Of a stretch of 9,457 bases of DNA, positions 1 through 7,931 are shown one piece after another. This DNA is from CAZNQW01 sp964575225 (lineage in GTDB: Bacteria; Chloroflexota; Anaerolineae; JAAYZQ01): NCBI GenBank assembly GCA_964575225.1, contig CAZNQW010000152.1, positions 1 to 9,457 on the forward strand, read 5' to 3'. The notes under the pieces are model-generated. The model was not told the origin of the DNA. It did no database searches and was given only the letters and a program-made list of their open reading frames with translations. The position numbers and the translations under genes are program-made. Position 1 is the stretch's first letter. Every line of letters starts with the position of its first letter.

Positions 1-914
1 CTCAGGCCAAAGACGGCTCCCGCAGCCACCAGCGCCCCGTCGCTGCGGGCCATCGCCAGGCCGGTCATGGCCAGCGCCACCAGGATCATACCCGGCACCG
101 CCACCGCCCGCCGCCCGATCCGGTCGGACAGGGCGCCGGCCGATGCCTGAGCCACCATCATCGCCGCGGCAAAGGCCGAATAGAAACCTCCCGCGGTGGC
201 CAGACTCCGCTCGGCGGCCACAGGGGATAAAAAGCCCAACACCGCGCCATAGGCCACAGCCAGCCCGGTGATCCCAAATGCCGCCACCCACACCGGCCGC
301 AGCCGGATCACGTCCAGCGACCTTGGAACGTCCTCTTGACCAGACTCGGTCCGAGCCGGCTCCCGCACGAATAGCATGAGCAGCAGGCACCCTGCCGTGA
401 TGGCAGCCGCCAGCCAAAAGTGGACCCCATAGCCCCAGATGTTGACCACGGTCAGCCCCAGAGCCGGCGCAAAGAGCATGCCCAGATTGTTGGTGATGCC
501 CGACAGGCCAATGGCCTCGCCCTGGCGTCCCCCCAGCGCCAGGTCGGCCACCAGGGCCGTGTAGGCGGTGGTAAAGGCCGCGATGCCCACGCCGTGGAGC
601 ACGCGAACGACCAAAAAGGAACCCATCTGGGGGGTATAGACATAGAGGACGGGGGCAACGCTAAAGATCGAGGCGCCCAGGATCATCACCGGCTTGCGCC
701 CCCAGCGGTCCACCAGCCAGCCGACCCCAGGCCGCGCCAACACGGCGCTCAGGCTGAAAAGGCCAAAGGCCAGGCCAATGGCAGCGGCGTCACCGCCGAT
801 CGCCTGCACATAGCCGGGCAGCGTCACAAAGGTCCACTGAAAGCCGGTGAAGAAAAAGAGGTTGGCCAGGATGACCAGGTAGAAACTGGGGCGGTATCGT
901 TCTTTGGGCGGCAT
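1..914 (-). CDS. MFS transporter, 3' end cut by the window
   Basis: Major facilitator superfamily permease of the inner membrane; substrate unknown, drug or metabolite efflux is the usual guess for such proteins. The visible 304 residues hold strongly hydrophobic helices starting at about residue 11. The family's loop 2-3 motif appears as GWLVDRWGRKPVM (residues 65-77) and is repeated after the central loop as GALSDRIGRRAV (260-271), marking the two six-helix halves. A charged central loop (about 184-205) separates them. Family members have about 400 residues, so roughly the last three helices lie beyond base 1. The start is uncertain: ATG at 914 is used here; an in-frame ATG at 935 (or GTG at 938) would add 7-8 residues, and none has a clear Shine-Dalgarno sequence. 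It follows lepA on the same strand after a strong inverted repeat (967-1013). The assignment to MFS is sure; the substrate is not. Confidence 0.9.
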   Translation of the reverse strand, partial: MPPKERYRPSFYLVILANLFFFTGFQWTFVTLPGYVQAIGGDAAAIGLAFGLFSLSAVLARPGVGWLVDRWGRKPVMILGASIFSVAPVLYVYTPQMGSFLVVRVLHGVGIAAFTTAYTALVADLALGGRQGEAIGLSGITNNLGMLFAPALGLTVVNIWGYGVHFWLAAAITAGCLLLMLFVREPARTESGQEDVPRSLDVIRLRPVWVAAFGITGLAVAYGAVLGFLSPVAAERSLATAGGFYSAFAAAMMVAQASAGALSDRIGRRAVAVPGMILVALAMTGLAMARSDGALVAAGAVFGL

Positions 915-966
915 AGGGCAGCTCGCGGTTACCATCACCGGGCCGTGAAGCCGGGCCTACATAGCG

Positions 967-1013
967 CGTCACTCGGAATGCGGCGTCTGAAAAGCGTCGC
1001 ATTCCGAGTGACG
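967..1013. repeat. 19-bp inverted repeat after lepA (terminator or REP-like)
   Basis: The arm CGTCACTCGGAATGCGGCG (967-985) is matched by the reverse complement of 995-1013 at 18 of 19 positions; the odd pair can be G-U in plus-strand RNA. The loop is 9 bases (986-994, TCTGAAAAG). It begins 8 bases past the lepA stop codon. In the lepA transcript no run of T follows the stem, which ends in GCGCTATG, so a classic intrinsic terminator is not fully met. It may act as a terminator without a U-tract, as an RNA 3'-end stabiliser, or be one copy of a dispersed palindromic repeat. Confidence 0.75.
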
Positions 1014-1021
1014 TTTCTCAT

Positions 1022-2830
<1,809 letters not shown>

Positions 2831-2888
2831 CACACCGGGTTGGTGCAAGATTTCGAGAGTAGGGAGCGGTGCAACGTGAGCCTCCCCT

Positions 2889-3869
2889 CTAGGGCAAGCC
2901 CACGGCCGCCTTTACCTCGCCGATCACCTCGTCGGCAATGGCCCGCGCCCGGCGCGCGCCATCGGCCAGGACGTCGGGGACATAGTTGGGATCGGCGGCA
3001 TACTGGGCGCGCCTCTCGCGGAACGGCCCAAAGTACTCGCTCAGGTGATTGGCAAAATTCCTCTTGCACTCTACACACCCGATCTTGGCCGAGCGGCAAT
3101 CTATCTCAATCTGATCGACCTCGTCGGCCGAAAAGAACTTGTGCAACGAGAACACATTGCATACCTCGGGGTGGCCCGGATCGTGGCGGTATTGGCGTGC
3201 CGGATCGGTCACCATCATCCGCACCCGCTGCCAGATCTCATCCGGCGTGGAGGCGATCTCGATATGATTGTCCAGCGACTTGCTCATTTTGGCGACGCCA
3301 TCAATGCCCAGCACCTTGGTAAATTCGGTGTGCTTGGCCTGCGGCTCCACCAGGACCTCGCCAAACAATCGGTTGAAACGGCGCACAATCTCCCGGGTGA
3401 ACTCGAGGTGGGGCGCCTGATCTACGCCCACAGGAACCGTATCGGCTTTGTACAGCGCAATGTCCGAGGCCATGAGAACCGGATAGCCGACCAGCCCATA
3501 GTTCACATTCTCGGGATTCTGGCGCACCTTCTCCTTGAAAGTCGGCAACCGGGTCAACCAGCCGAGAGGCGTCACCATCGACAGGATCGTGTGCAACTCG
3601 GTGACCTGGGGCACGTGGGATTGGATAAAGACAATGGTCTCTTCCGGGCGCATGCCGGCAGCCAGCCAGTCCAACGCCATCTCCCGGGTCCACTCTTTGA
3701 GTTTGTCCGTGTCTTCCAGCGTCGTCAGCGCGTGGAGGTCTACCACACTGTAGACGCATTCGTATTCATCCTGCAAATCCACATAGTTACGGATGGCGCC
3801 GAGATAGTTTCCCAGATGCTGGCGACCGGTGGGTCGCGCCCCGCTGAAAACTCGACCTTTCTTCTGCAT
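2889..3869 (-). CDS. trpS: Tryptophan--tRNA ligase (TrpRS)
   Basis: Class I aminoacyl-tRNA synthetase that charges tRNA-Trp in the cytoplasm. The 326 residues match the normal bacterial length of about 325-345. The HIGH-type signature is PTGRQHLGN (residues 13-21) and the KMSKS loop is intact (194-198, in GVAKMSKSLDN). Between them lies the conserved Rossmann segment GYPVLMASDIALYKADTVPV (128-147) followed by GVDQ. The C-terminal part carries CRSAKIGCVECK (258-269), a common TrpRS feature of the anticodon-binding helical domain. The ATG at 3869 is supported by the Shine-Dalgarno AAGGAG about 10 bases upstream (3881-3886 on the plus strand) and by a promoter at 3905-3933. The predicted leader is only about 30 nucleotides, so no T-box riboswitch or trp leader can be present. 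lepA follows 58 bases downstream. Confidence 0.97.
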   Translation of the reverse strand: MQKKGRVFSGARPTGRQHLGNYLGAIRNYVDLQDEYECVYSVVDLHALTTLEDTDKLKEWTREMALDWLAAGMRPEETIVFIQSHVPQVTELHTILSMVTPLGWLTRLPTFKEKVRQNPENVNYGLVGYPVLMASDIALYKADTVPVGVDQAPHLEFTREIVRRFNRLFGEVLVEPQAKHTEFTKVLGIDGVAKMSKSLDNHIEIASTPDEIWQRVRMMVTDPARQYRHDPGHPEVCNVFSLHKFFSADEVDQIEIDCRSAKIGCVECKRNFANHLSEYFGPFRERRAQYAADPNYVPDVLADGARRARAIADEVIGEVKAAVGLP

Positions 3870-3904
3870 ACTCGCTTTGCTCCTTTGGTCCGTTCTACCG
3901 AATC

Positions 3905-3933
3905 AGTGTACCATAGAACCCTGGACGGGGCAA
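3905..3933 (-). promoter_or_regulatory. Sigma-70-type promoter for trpS
   Basis: Read on the minus strand: -35 TTGCCC (3928-3933), a spacer of exactly 17 bases, and -10 TACACT (3905-3910). A TG pair one base before the -10 box makes it an extended -10. Transcription would start near 3898, about 30 bases before the trpS ATG. Found by eye from consensus and spacing; not tested. Confidence 0.6.
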
Positions 3934-3937
3934 AGAA

Positions 3938-3951
3938 TCCCGTTTCCGGGA
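3938..3951 (-). terminator. Possible weak terminator after the M50 protease gene
   Basis: In the minus-strand transcript a 5-bp stem, TCCCG and CGGGA, closes a GAAA tetraloop and is followed by TTCTTTG. It lies about 130 bases past the protease stop codon and just upstream of the trpS promoter, whose -35 box (3928-3933) lies just after the T-rich tail. The stem is short and the T-tract is broken, so this is only a candidate. Confidence 0.35.
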
Positions 3952-4084
3952 ATGATCGCTCTTACGATGCGCACCCTGGAACGTCCCTGGGCACGGAATG
4001 ACAGATACGCTGTAGGAGCGCGGCCTCCGTTCACGAGGGGGCGTTGGAGCCGGGGTGTTTGTGGCCTTGGAACCGCGGGAGAGG

Positions 4085-5404
4085 CTATCCGTGACGAACG
4101 CGTCGACCCAATCGCCGGGCTGCCACCACCCAGCCGACCAGGACCCCCAGGCCCAAGACCTGCCCGGAACCGGCGACCGGCGCCTCGCCCAGGATAATCT
4201 GCATCGGCAGGGGAGTGAACGTGAGGACAAAGATTAAGAGCACCAGAATGGCGATGAGCTTGCGCGGCGCATCCAGGCGCGTGATGTCGTCCAGGGGATC
4301 GGGGTGAGATTGGCCGAACAAAAAGATCAAGGCCGCCCACAAAAACCAGCCCTGCCAGAACAAAAGGCCCAACAGGACCAGGAGTCCGATCACAGGCCAG
4401 GTCAACAGCCGGGCCCGCTGGCCCACCAGGCTATACAGAACGTGCCCACCATCCAACTGGCCGACGGGCATCAGGTTGAATGCCGTCACCAAAAGGCCGG
4501 CCCAGGCCGCCAGCGCCACCGAGTGGATGTGGACGTCCATCCCCCGATCGATGGGTACCAAGCCAAACAGAGCCGCCCCAATTTGGCCCAGAGCCTGCAG
4601 GAAATCGACGGAAGCGCCGCTGCCCGGCAGGATCTGTCCAAACATGGCATATTTGACCAAGAGGTAGAGAAGTGAATTGCCCTCCACAAATACCGCGGTG
4701 CCCGGATCTGGCTGGATCATGGGCCCCACCGTGGACAGGGAAAGTCCCAAAATCAGGAGAGGGATCGCCAGAACAAAGCCCACCAGAGGCCCAGCGGCTC
4801 CCACGGTCAGCATCTGGCGCCGGTCGACGGTCCTCCCCTTCATGACAATAAAGGCGCCCATGGTGCCCAGCGGCGGAATTGGCATGGGGATAAAGTAGGG
4901 CAGCGACACCGGGACCTTGTAATACCGCCCGGCGAAATAATGACCCAGCTCGTGCCCCGTTAGAATCACCATCAGGCTGAGGGCAAAAGGCCAGCCCATC
5001 CAGAGATGGGTGGCCATCCAGGCCCAATCGGCGTCGACAGGCATCTGGTCCGACCAGGTGACCCCGACAAAGAGGGTAGCCAGCAGGGTCAAAAGATAGA
5101 GCAGTGCATTCACCCACAGCCGCGACCTGCCCTCGGCGAGAGGCACGCCGGGAACCGCCAGCAGCACATCAAGCCCCAGCGATTCGTCTCGCTGGAGAAG
5201 GGCTGTGTAGCCCAGCGCTCCCAGTTCTCGGGCCAGTTTGGGATAGGCCTGATGGGAGGGAACCTTGAGGGCGCCTCGCAGGCGGATCGTGTCCGGTTGA
5301 TGGGAGAGCCCGAGGGTGGTGTCCTCCACCTGGAACCACTCGGATACCGCGGCCTCAATGGCGTTGGCATCGTGAAGCAGGAGGTGTTGAGGGGTTTCAG
5401 ACAT
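4085..5404 (-). CDS. Site-2 protease family protein (M50 metallopeptidase, EGY-like)
   Basis: Intramembrane zinc metalloprotease of the S2P/M50 group, 439 residues from the ATG at 5404. The zinc site is visible as HELGH (151-155) in a membrane helix, and the third ligand as the Asp in NLMPVGQLDGG (310-320, D318). The segment PYFIPMPIPPLGTMGAFIVMKGRTVDRR (in parts, about 169-196) followed by GAAGPLVG (202-209) resembles the plant and cyanobacterial EGY branch rather than RseP; no PDZ domain is seen. The N-terminal ~95 residues form a soluble domain of unknown role, then about eight hydrophobic helices follow, with the long insertion 225-300 between the two motifs. A start 18 codons further upstream (5458) is open but lacks support; the ATG at 5404 overlaps the zinc-ribbon gene's stop by 8 bases, which suggests translational coupling. 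Substrate unknown; possibly a membrane-held regulator. Confidence 0.92.
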   Translation of the reverse strand: MSETPQHLLLHDANAIEAAVSEWFQVEDTTLGLSHQPDTIRLRGALKVPSHQAYPKLARELGALGYTALLQRDESLGLDVLLAVPGVPLAEGRSRLWVNALLYLLTLLATLFVGVTWSDQMPVDADWAWMATHLWMGWPFALSLMVILTGHELGHYFAGRYYKVPVSLPYFIPMPIPPLGTMGAFIVMKGRTVDRRQMLTVGAAGPLVGFVLAIPLLILGLSLSTVGPMIQPDPGTAVFVEGNSLLYLLVKYAMFGQILPGSGASVDFLQALGQIGAALFGLVPIDRGMDVHIHSVALAAWAGLLVTAFNLMPVGQLDGGHVLYSLVGQRARLLTWPVIGLLVLLGLLFWQGWFLWAALIFLFGQSHPDPLDDITRLDAPRKLIAILVLLIFVLTFTPLPMQIILGEAPVAGSGQVLGLGVLVGWVVAARRLGRRVRHG

Positions 5405-5825
5405 TTCGCAGACGCGTGTACCAGATGGCGGCCCCCACCGCTGCCGCCAGAACGCCAAAGCCGGCGAAGGGCAACAGGCAGCATCCCGCCGAAAACAGCC
5501 AGTTCTCTGTCGTAGTCAATCCCTCCGAAGGCGATGTACCTGCCAGGAAAAAGGCCACCATGCCCATGATCAGAGACAATACACCCATGCCCAGCAACGC
5601 GTAGGCCGCCATGCGCCAACCGGCGTGGGTTCCTCCTGTGGAGCGGACTGGGGGAACTGGCCTCGGTGCGGCGGGGATTGCCCCCACGGGAGGAATCGTC
5701 TCCGGCGCAATGGCGTCGGCCATCGCATCGCCCGGGGCAGGGCGCGGCGCACCGCACTCGCCACAGAACAGATCGTCTTCGAGCAACACAGCACCGCAGG
5801 TTGTACACTGGATTGGGTCGGCCAT
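5397..5825 (-). CDS. Small zinc-ribbon membrane protein
   Basis: 142 residues. The N-terminus is a zinc ribbon with CTTCG and CGECG knuckles (Cys7, Cys10, Cys21, Cys24), of the type found in many small bacterial membrane proteins. A Pro/Ala-rich linker (about 26-62) leads to two predicted membrane helices (about 70-95 and 112-136) and a short basic tail ending TRLRNV. The ATG at 5825 follows a strong purine-rich Shine-Dalgarno, AAGGGGGAG, with a short spacer. Its stop overlaps the start of the M50 protease gene by 8 bases, so the two proteins are probably made together and may share a membrane. The zinc ribbon would lie in the cytoplasm if the first helix inserts N-in. Family identity beyond zinc-ribbon plus two helices is not recognised; a scaffold or regulatory partner of the protease is an inference. 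Confidence 0.85.
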   Translation of the reverse strand: MADPIQCTTCGAVLLEDDLFCGECGAPRPAPGDAMADAIAPETIPPVGAIPAAPRPVPPVRSTGGTHAGWRMAAYALLGMGVLSLIMGMVAFFLAGTSPSEGLTTTENWLFSAGCCLLPFAGFGVLAAAVGAAIWYTRLRNV

Positions 5826-5847
5826 CCTACTCCCCCTTGAAGAATCT

Positions 5848-5870
5848 CTGGCTGCCAGCCGGAAAGCCAG
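5848..5870 (-). other. Small stem-loop between acyltransferase and zinc-ribbon genes
   Basis: CTGGCT (5848-5853) and AGCCAG (5865-5870) form a perfect 6-bp stem with an 11-base loop in the 51-base gap. In the transcript it is followed by AGATTCTTC and then the zinc-ribbon ribosome binding site. It could be a weak attenuator or nothing. No promoter is evident in this gap. Confidence 0.3.
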
Positions 5871-5876
5871 CGGTTT

Positions 5877-6914
5877 CTAGCAGATCACATCCAACGCCAC
5901 ACCCGGCTTGGCCACGACGAGCCGCCGGATCTCGGTGTCCTGGGCCCCAAAGCGGTATTTGTACACTTCATCGCCGCGCAAAAAATCGAACCGCTTCCGG
6001 CCCAGCTCGATGGCATGCTCGATGCAACGGGCAGTGACCACGATCCCCGGACTGAGTTGGGAAAACTGATCAGGATCGTAACCCGAATTATAGACTAGAA
6101 TGTCGTCGCCATAATCAAAGTTGAGCAACGAGGCCGACCTTTGCCCGTCCATCTCCACAAAGGTCAATTGCAGCCACCCTTGCTGTTGCAGGGCCTGGCT
6201 CACCTCAAAGAAGAATTCCTGCATGGTGGGATCCATGAACTGATCCTTCTCTGGCGTGCTCTTTTGGTGAAGATCGATGAACGTCTGCATCGCCGATTCC
6301 AGATCGTGGTCGGGTCCCACGACCACAAAGCGGGTGTCGGCTTCGGTATCGGCTTTGCGCAGCTTGCGGCGCACCTCGTGTCGCTGCTTTTTGCTCAGGG
6401 TACCCAAATAGCCATCCCAAGTCTCGGGTAGCTCGATAATGGGGCAGACGTCCTCCACTTCGACCAGCGTCTGGTAGCCTCGAGCCTGAGCCAGATCGCG
6501 CAGACTGGACGGCGCCAATGATTGGGGAGGGAGGTTGCACAGATCCATCACGTCCCACGGGGGCGCCTCCTGCTCAAGATACTCCAGGAACGCGGCATAC
6601 ACAGCGTCCTCCTGCCCCTTTTCGACGATCAGATCCAAATAGTCCGACACATCCCGGCAGCCCACCTGATGGATGGCTACCACGCCGTCAGGCTGATCGC
6701 AAAAAAAGAGGGGCGCGATGCCCACCAACCGCCCATCGTCCTCGGCGTGGAATCCCAACAACAAGAGGCGCCCTTCGCCCAGATGGCGCCACCAGGTGGA
6801 CTGCCATTCCCAGGTAAGGAACAGGGTATCGCTTCTGCTCCTGTGTACCAATTCGTTCCATTCGGGTTTGAGCGCCCAAAAGCCATCGCTCTCAAAATGA
6901 TGTTCAATTCGCAT
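5877..6914 (-). CDS. GNAT acyltransferase of the CelD/FemAB-like type (Acetyltransf_6)
   Basis: 345 residues. The layout matches the double-GNAT 'CelD-like' family (BioF2-like acetyltransferase domain): FLTWEWQSTWWRHLGEG near the N-terminus (32-48), the basic LSKKQRHEVRRKLRK segment (173-187) that begins the second half, VYNSGYDPDQFSQLSPGIVV (274-293) and the family's closing FDFLRGDEVYKYRFGA (309-324). These proteins are thought to acylate sugars, polysaccharides or peptide precursors using acyl-CoA or aminoacyl donors; the substrate here is unknown. No signal peptide or membrane helix is seen, so it is cytoplasmic. The open frame runs on upstream to 7148 but that part overlaps the neighbouring gene and is low-complexity; the ATG at 6914 has AGGAG five bases before it (6920-6924), which decides the start. 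It follows the beta-domain membrane protein gene after 110 bases with no visible promoter, so co-transcription is likely. Confidence 0.9.
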   Translation of the reverse strand: MRIEHHFESDGFWALKPEWNELVHRSRSDTLFLTWEWQSTWWRHLGEGRLLLLGFHAEDDGRLVGIAPLFFCDQPDGVVAIHQVGCRDVSDYLDLIVEKGQEDAVYAAFLEYLEQEAPPWDVMDLCNLPPQSLAPSSLRDLAQARGYQTLVEVEDVCPIIELPETWDGYLGTLSKKQRHEVRRKLRKADTEADTRFVVVGPDHDLESAMQTFIDLHQKSTPEKDQFMDPTMQEFFFEVSQALQQQGWLQLTFVEMDGQRSASLLNFDYGDDILVYNSGYDPDQFSQLSPGIVVTARCIEHAIELGRKRFDFLRGDEVYKYRFGAQDTEIRRLVVAKPGVALDVIC

Positions 6915-6919
6915 GACTG

Positions 6920-6924
6920 CTCCT
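6920..6924 (-). promoter_or_regulatory. Ribosome binding site fixing the acyltransferase start
   Basis: AGGAG on the minus strand, five bases before the ATG at 6914. It favours the 345-residue protein over the 423-codon open frame beginning at 7148. Confidence 0.75.
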
Positions 6925-7024
6925 GTGATTCCCATCGGGTGGGGAGCTTTTTCTGGGGGAGGTCGCCAACAATTGGCCCAAGCCCAGGGGCCGGGTCCAG
7001 AAAAGGTCGATGCCAGCCAAGTCG

Positions 7025-7684
7025 CTACGGCTTCTGCTGCCAAAGAACTTGAATCTGCTGGATGCCCGAATCGCTGTTCTGGTCGGTCTCGAACGTCATG
7101 AAATCCGACGCAGGGTGCCCCTCCTCGGTCAGGACCACCAGGCTCCACACGCCTGCCAGCGGCGCATTGGCCAGCCGGATTTCATAGCCCCCCTGGGCGT
7201 CGGTCTTGACGATCGGAGACGTGGGAACGCCCTCCAGTTCCACCGGGGTGCCATCGGTGTACAGGACAATCAGGGGCACATCGGCAACAGGCTCGCCGTC
7301 GACATCCGATACCTGCCCAAAGAAGCCGGTCCATTCTGTTGAAGGCCGCGCGCCCGCGCTTGCAAGGCCATACACAGCCGTATAGTCGTCCGTCATCACA
7401 AAGGGCGCCGGCGTGGCCGAAGGAGGCGGCGCGGGTGTGTTCGTGGGCTCTTTTGTGGGGCCAGGCGTAAAGGTGGCAGCCAGAGTGGGCGACACCTCGG
7501 CTTGAACCTCGGGCTTTGCGTCGCCATCAGATAAAAGCACCTTGGCCAAATAGGCGCCCGTCACCACAATCACGACCACCAAAATGGCAGCCACGATGAT
7601 GTAAGCGCGGGACGAGCCTTTGGTCGGGCCTACAGGGTCACCAGAATCGCCAGGGTTGGGCAGTTCCTCACTTGTCTCGCTCAC
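7025..7684 (-). CDS. Single-pass membrane protein with Thr/Pro linker and outer beta domain
   Basis: 219 residues, function not recognised. A short acidic N-terminus with Lys22 and Arg26 precedes one strong membrane helix (about 27-49, rich in Val, Ile and Ala), so the protein should be anchored N-in, C-out. Next comes a Thr/Pro/Ala-rich linker (about 65-94, with TPGPTKEPTNTPAPPPSATP). The outer part (about 118-218) looks like a carboxypeptidase-regulatory or transthyretin-like beta sandwich: G-V-D-G-E-P-V-A-D-V-P-L-I-V-L pattern, then KTDAQGGYEIRLANAPLAGVW, typical of such folds. The start codon is GTG at 7684, backed by GGAGGT five bases upstream (7690-7695) and by a promoter at 7704-7732. 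Proteins of this plan are common at the surface of Chloroflexota, by recall. A role in ligand binding or envelope structure is a guess. Confidence 0.85.
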   Translation of the reverse strand: MSETSEELPNPGDSGDPVGPTKGSSRAYIIVAAILVVVIVVTGAYLAKVLLSDGDAKPEVQAEVSPTLAATFTPGPTKEPTNTPAPPPSATPAPFVMTDDYTAVYGLASAGARPSTEWTGFFGQVSDVDGEPVADVPLIVLYTDGTPVELEGVPTSPIVKTDAQGGYEIRLANAPLAGVWSLVVLTEEGHPASDFMTFETDQNSDSGIQQIQVLWQQKP

Positions 7685-7689
7685 CTTTC

Positions 7690-7695
7690 ACCTCC
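7690..7695 (-). promoter_or_regulatory. Ribosome binding site for a GTG start
   Basis: GGAGGT on the minus strand, five bases before the GTG at 7684. Its near-consensus strength is the reason to accept the non-ATG start of the beta-domain membrane protein. Confidence 0.8.
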
Positions 7696-7703
7696 ACCGG
7701 GCC

Positions 7704-7732
7704 ATTTTAACACAATCCCACGCCCAGAGCAA
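7704..7732 (-). promoter_or_regulatory. Sigma-70-type promoter for the beta-domain membrane protein run
   Basis: Minus strand: -35 TTGCTC (7727-7732), exactly 17 bases, then -10 TAAAAT (7704-7709). Transcription would begin about 13 bases before the GGAGGT ribosome binding site. The -35 box lies within the loop of the 12-bp inverted repeat 7711-7754, and one arm of that repeat fills most of the spacer, so a repressor site overlapping the promoter is possible. It may drive the whole run down to the M50 protease, since no other good promoter appears before trpS. Confidence 0.55.
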
Positions 7733-7754
7733 GTCTGCTGGACGTGGGATTGTG
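7711..7754. repeat. Perfect 12-bp inverted repeat around a -35 box
   Basis: CACAATCCCACG (7711-7722) and CGTGGGATTGTG (7743-7754) are exact inverted copies separated by 20 bases. On the minus strand the stem is followed by TTAAAATGG, not a T-run, so it is a poor intrinsic terminator for the upstream LysM gene. Its position around the promoter argues for an operator or a regulatory hairpin. Confidence 0.7.
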
Positions 7755-7755
7755 G

Positions 7756-7809
7756 ATGCGAGTCGTTGGGAATTTCCCAAGGGGAAATGTTCCCGCTACG
7801 ACTCCGCAT
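7756..7809. repeat. Long bulged hairpin in the intergenic region
   Basis: Three nested stems form one arm of about 22 base pairs: ATGCGAGTCGT (7756-7766) with ACGACTcCGCAT (7798-7809, one bulged C); GGGAA (7768-7772) with TTCCC (7790-7794); TTTCCC (7773-7778) with GGGAAA (7782-7787), closing a 3-base loop. GTGG (7752-7755) can also pair with CCAC (7814-7817), which would compete with the neighbouring 12-bp repeat. No T-run follows on either side. It may end LysM transcription, encode a structured small RNA, or be a palindromic repeat. Confidence 0.6.
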
Positions 7810-7824
7810 GGCTCCACGATGGGC

Positions 7825-7863
7825 GGGGCAACCTACCTGCTCATATCCGTGTGTAGGCACCCC
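7825..7863. repeat. Interrupted 9-bp stem-loop
   Basis: GGGG (7825-7828) pairs with CCCC (7860-7863) and CCTAC (7832-7836) with GTAGG (7853-7857), with a small internal loop and a 16-base end loop. Weaker than its neighbours, noted because it continues the run of structures. Confidence 0.35.
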
Positions 7864-7885
7864 TGGGCTCCCGCTTATGCGCGAG

Positions 7886-7904
7886 AGGGCGCTGCTTGCG
7901 CCCT
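7886..7904 (-). terminator. Possible terminator of the LysM gene
   Basis: A perfect 7-bp GC-rich stem, AGGGCGC and GCGCCCT, with a 5-base loop lies 27 bases past the LysM protein stop codon. No T-run follows in the transcript (CTCGCGC), so it would be a U-less terminator or a 3'-end stabilising hairpin. Confidence 0.4.
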
Positions 7905-7931
7905 GAACGCAAACGCGACGAGACCTCCTAC

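Noticed and set aside
3045..4001. A 318-codon plus-strand frame opposite trpS
   Set aside because: Same antisense codon effect; it crosses the trpS start, promoter and intergenic gap and has no recognisable domain.
4010..4080. GTAGGAGCGCGGCCTCCG segment resembling Pseudomonas REP sequences
   Set aside because: Only the first ten bases are similar; the pairing CCTC/GAGG is broken by mismatches, so no convincing palindrome forms.
3903..4340. Minus-strand frame of 145 codons covering the trpS-protease gap
   Set aside because: It overlaps the end of the M50 gene in another frame, is Arg/Pro-rich, and has no ribosome binding site. The gap 3870-4084 holds only the trpS promoter and a weak hairpin.
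6915..7148. N-terminal extension of the acyltransferase to a start at 7148
   Set aside because: It would overlap the end of the membrane protein gene by 124 bases, its residues do not look like the family, and a good AGGAG lies right before the ATG at 6914.
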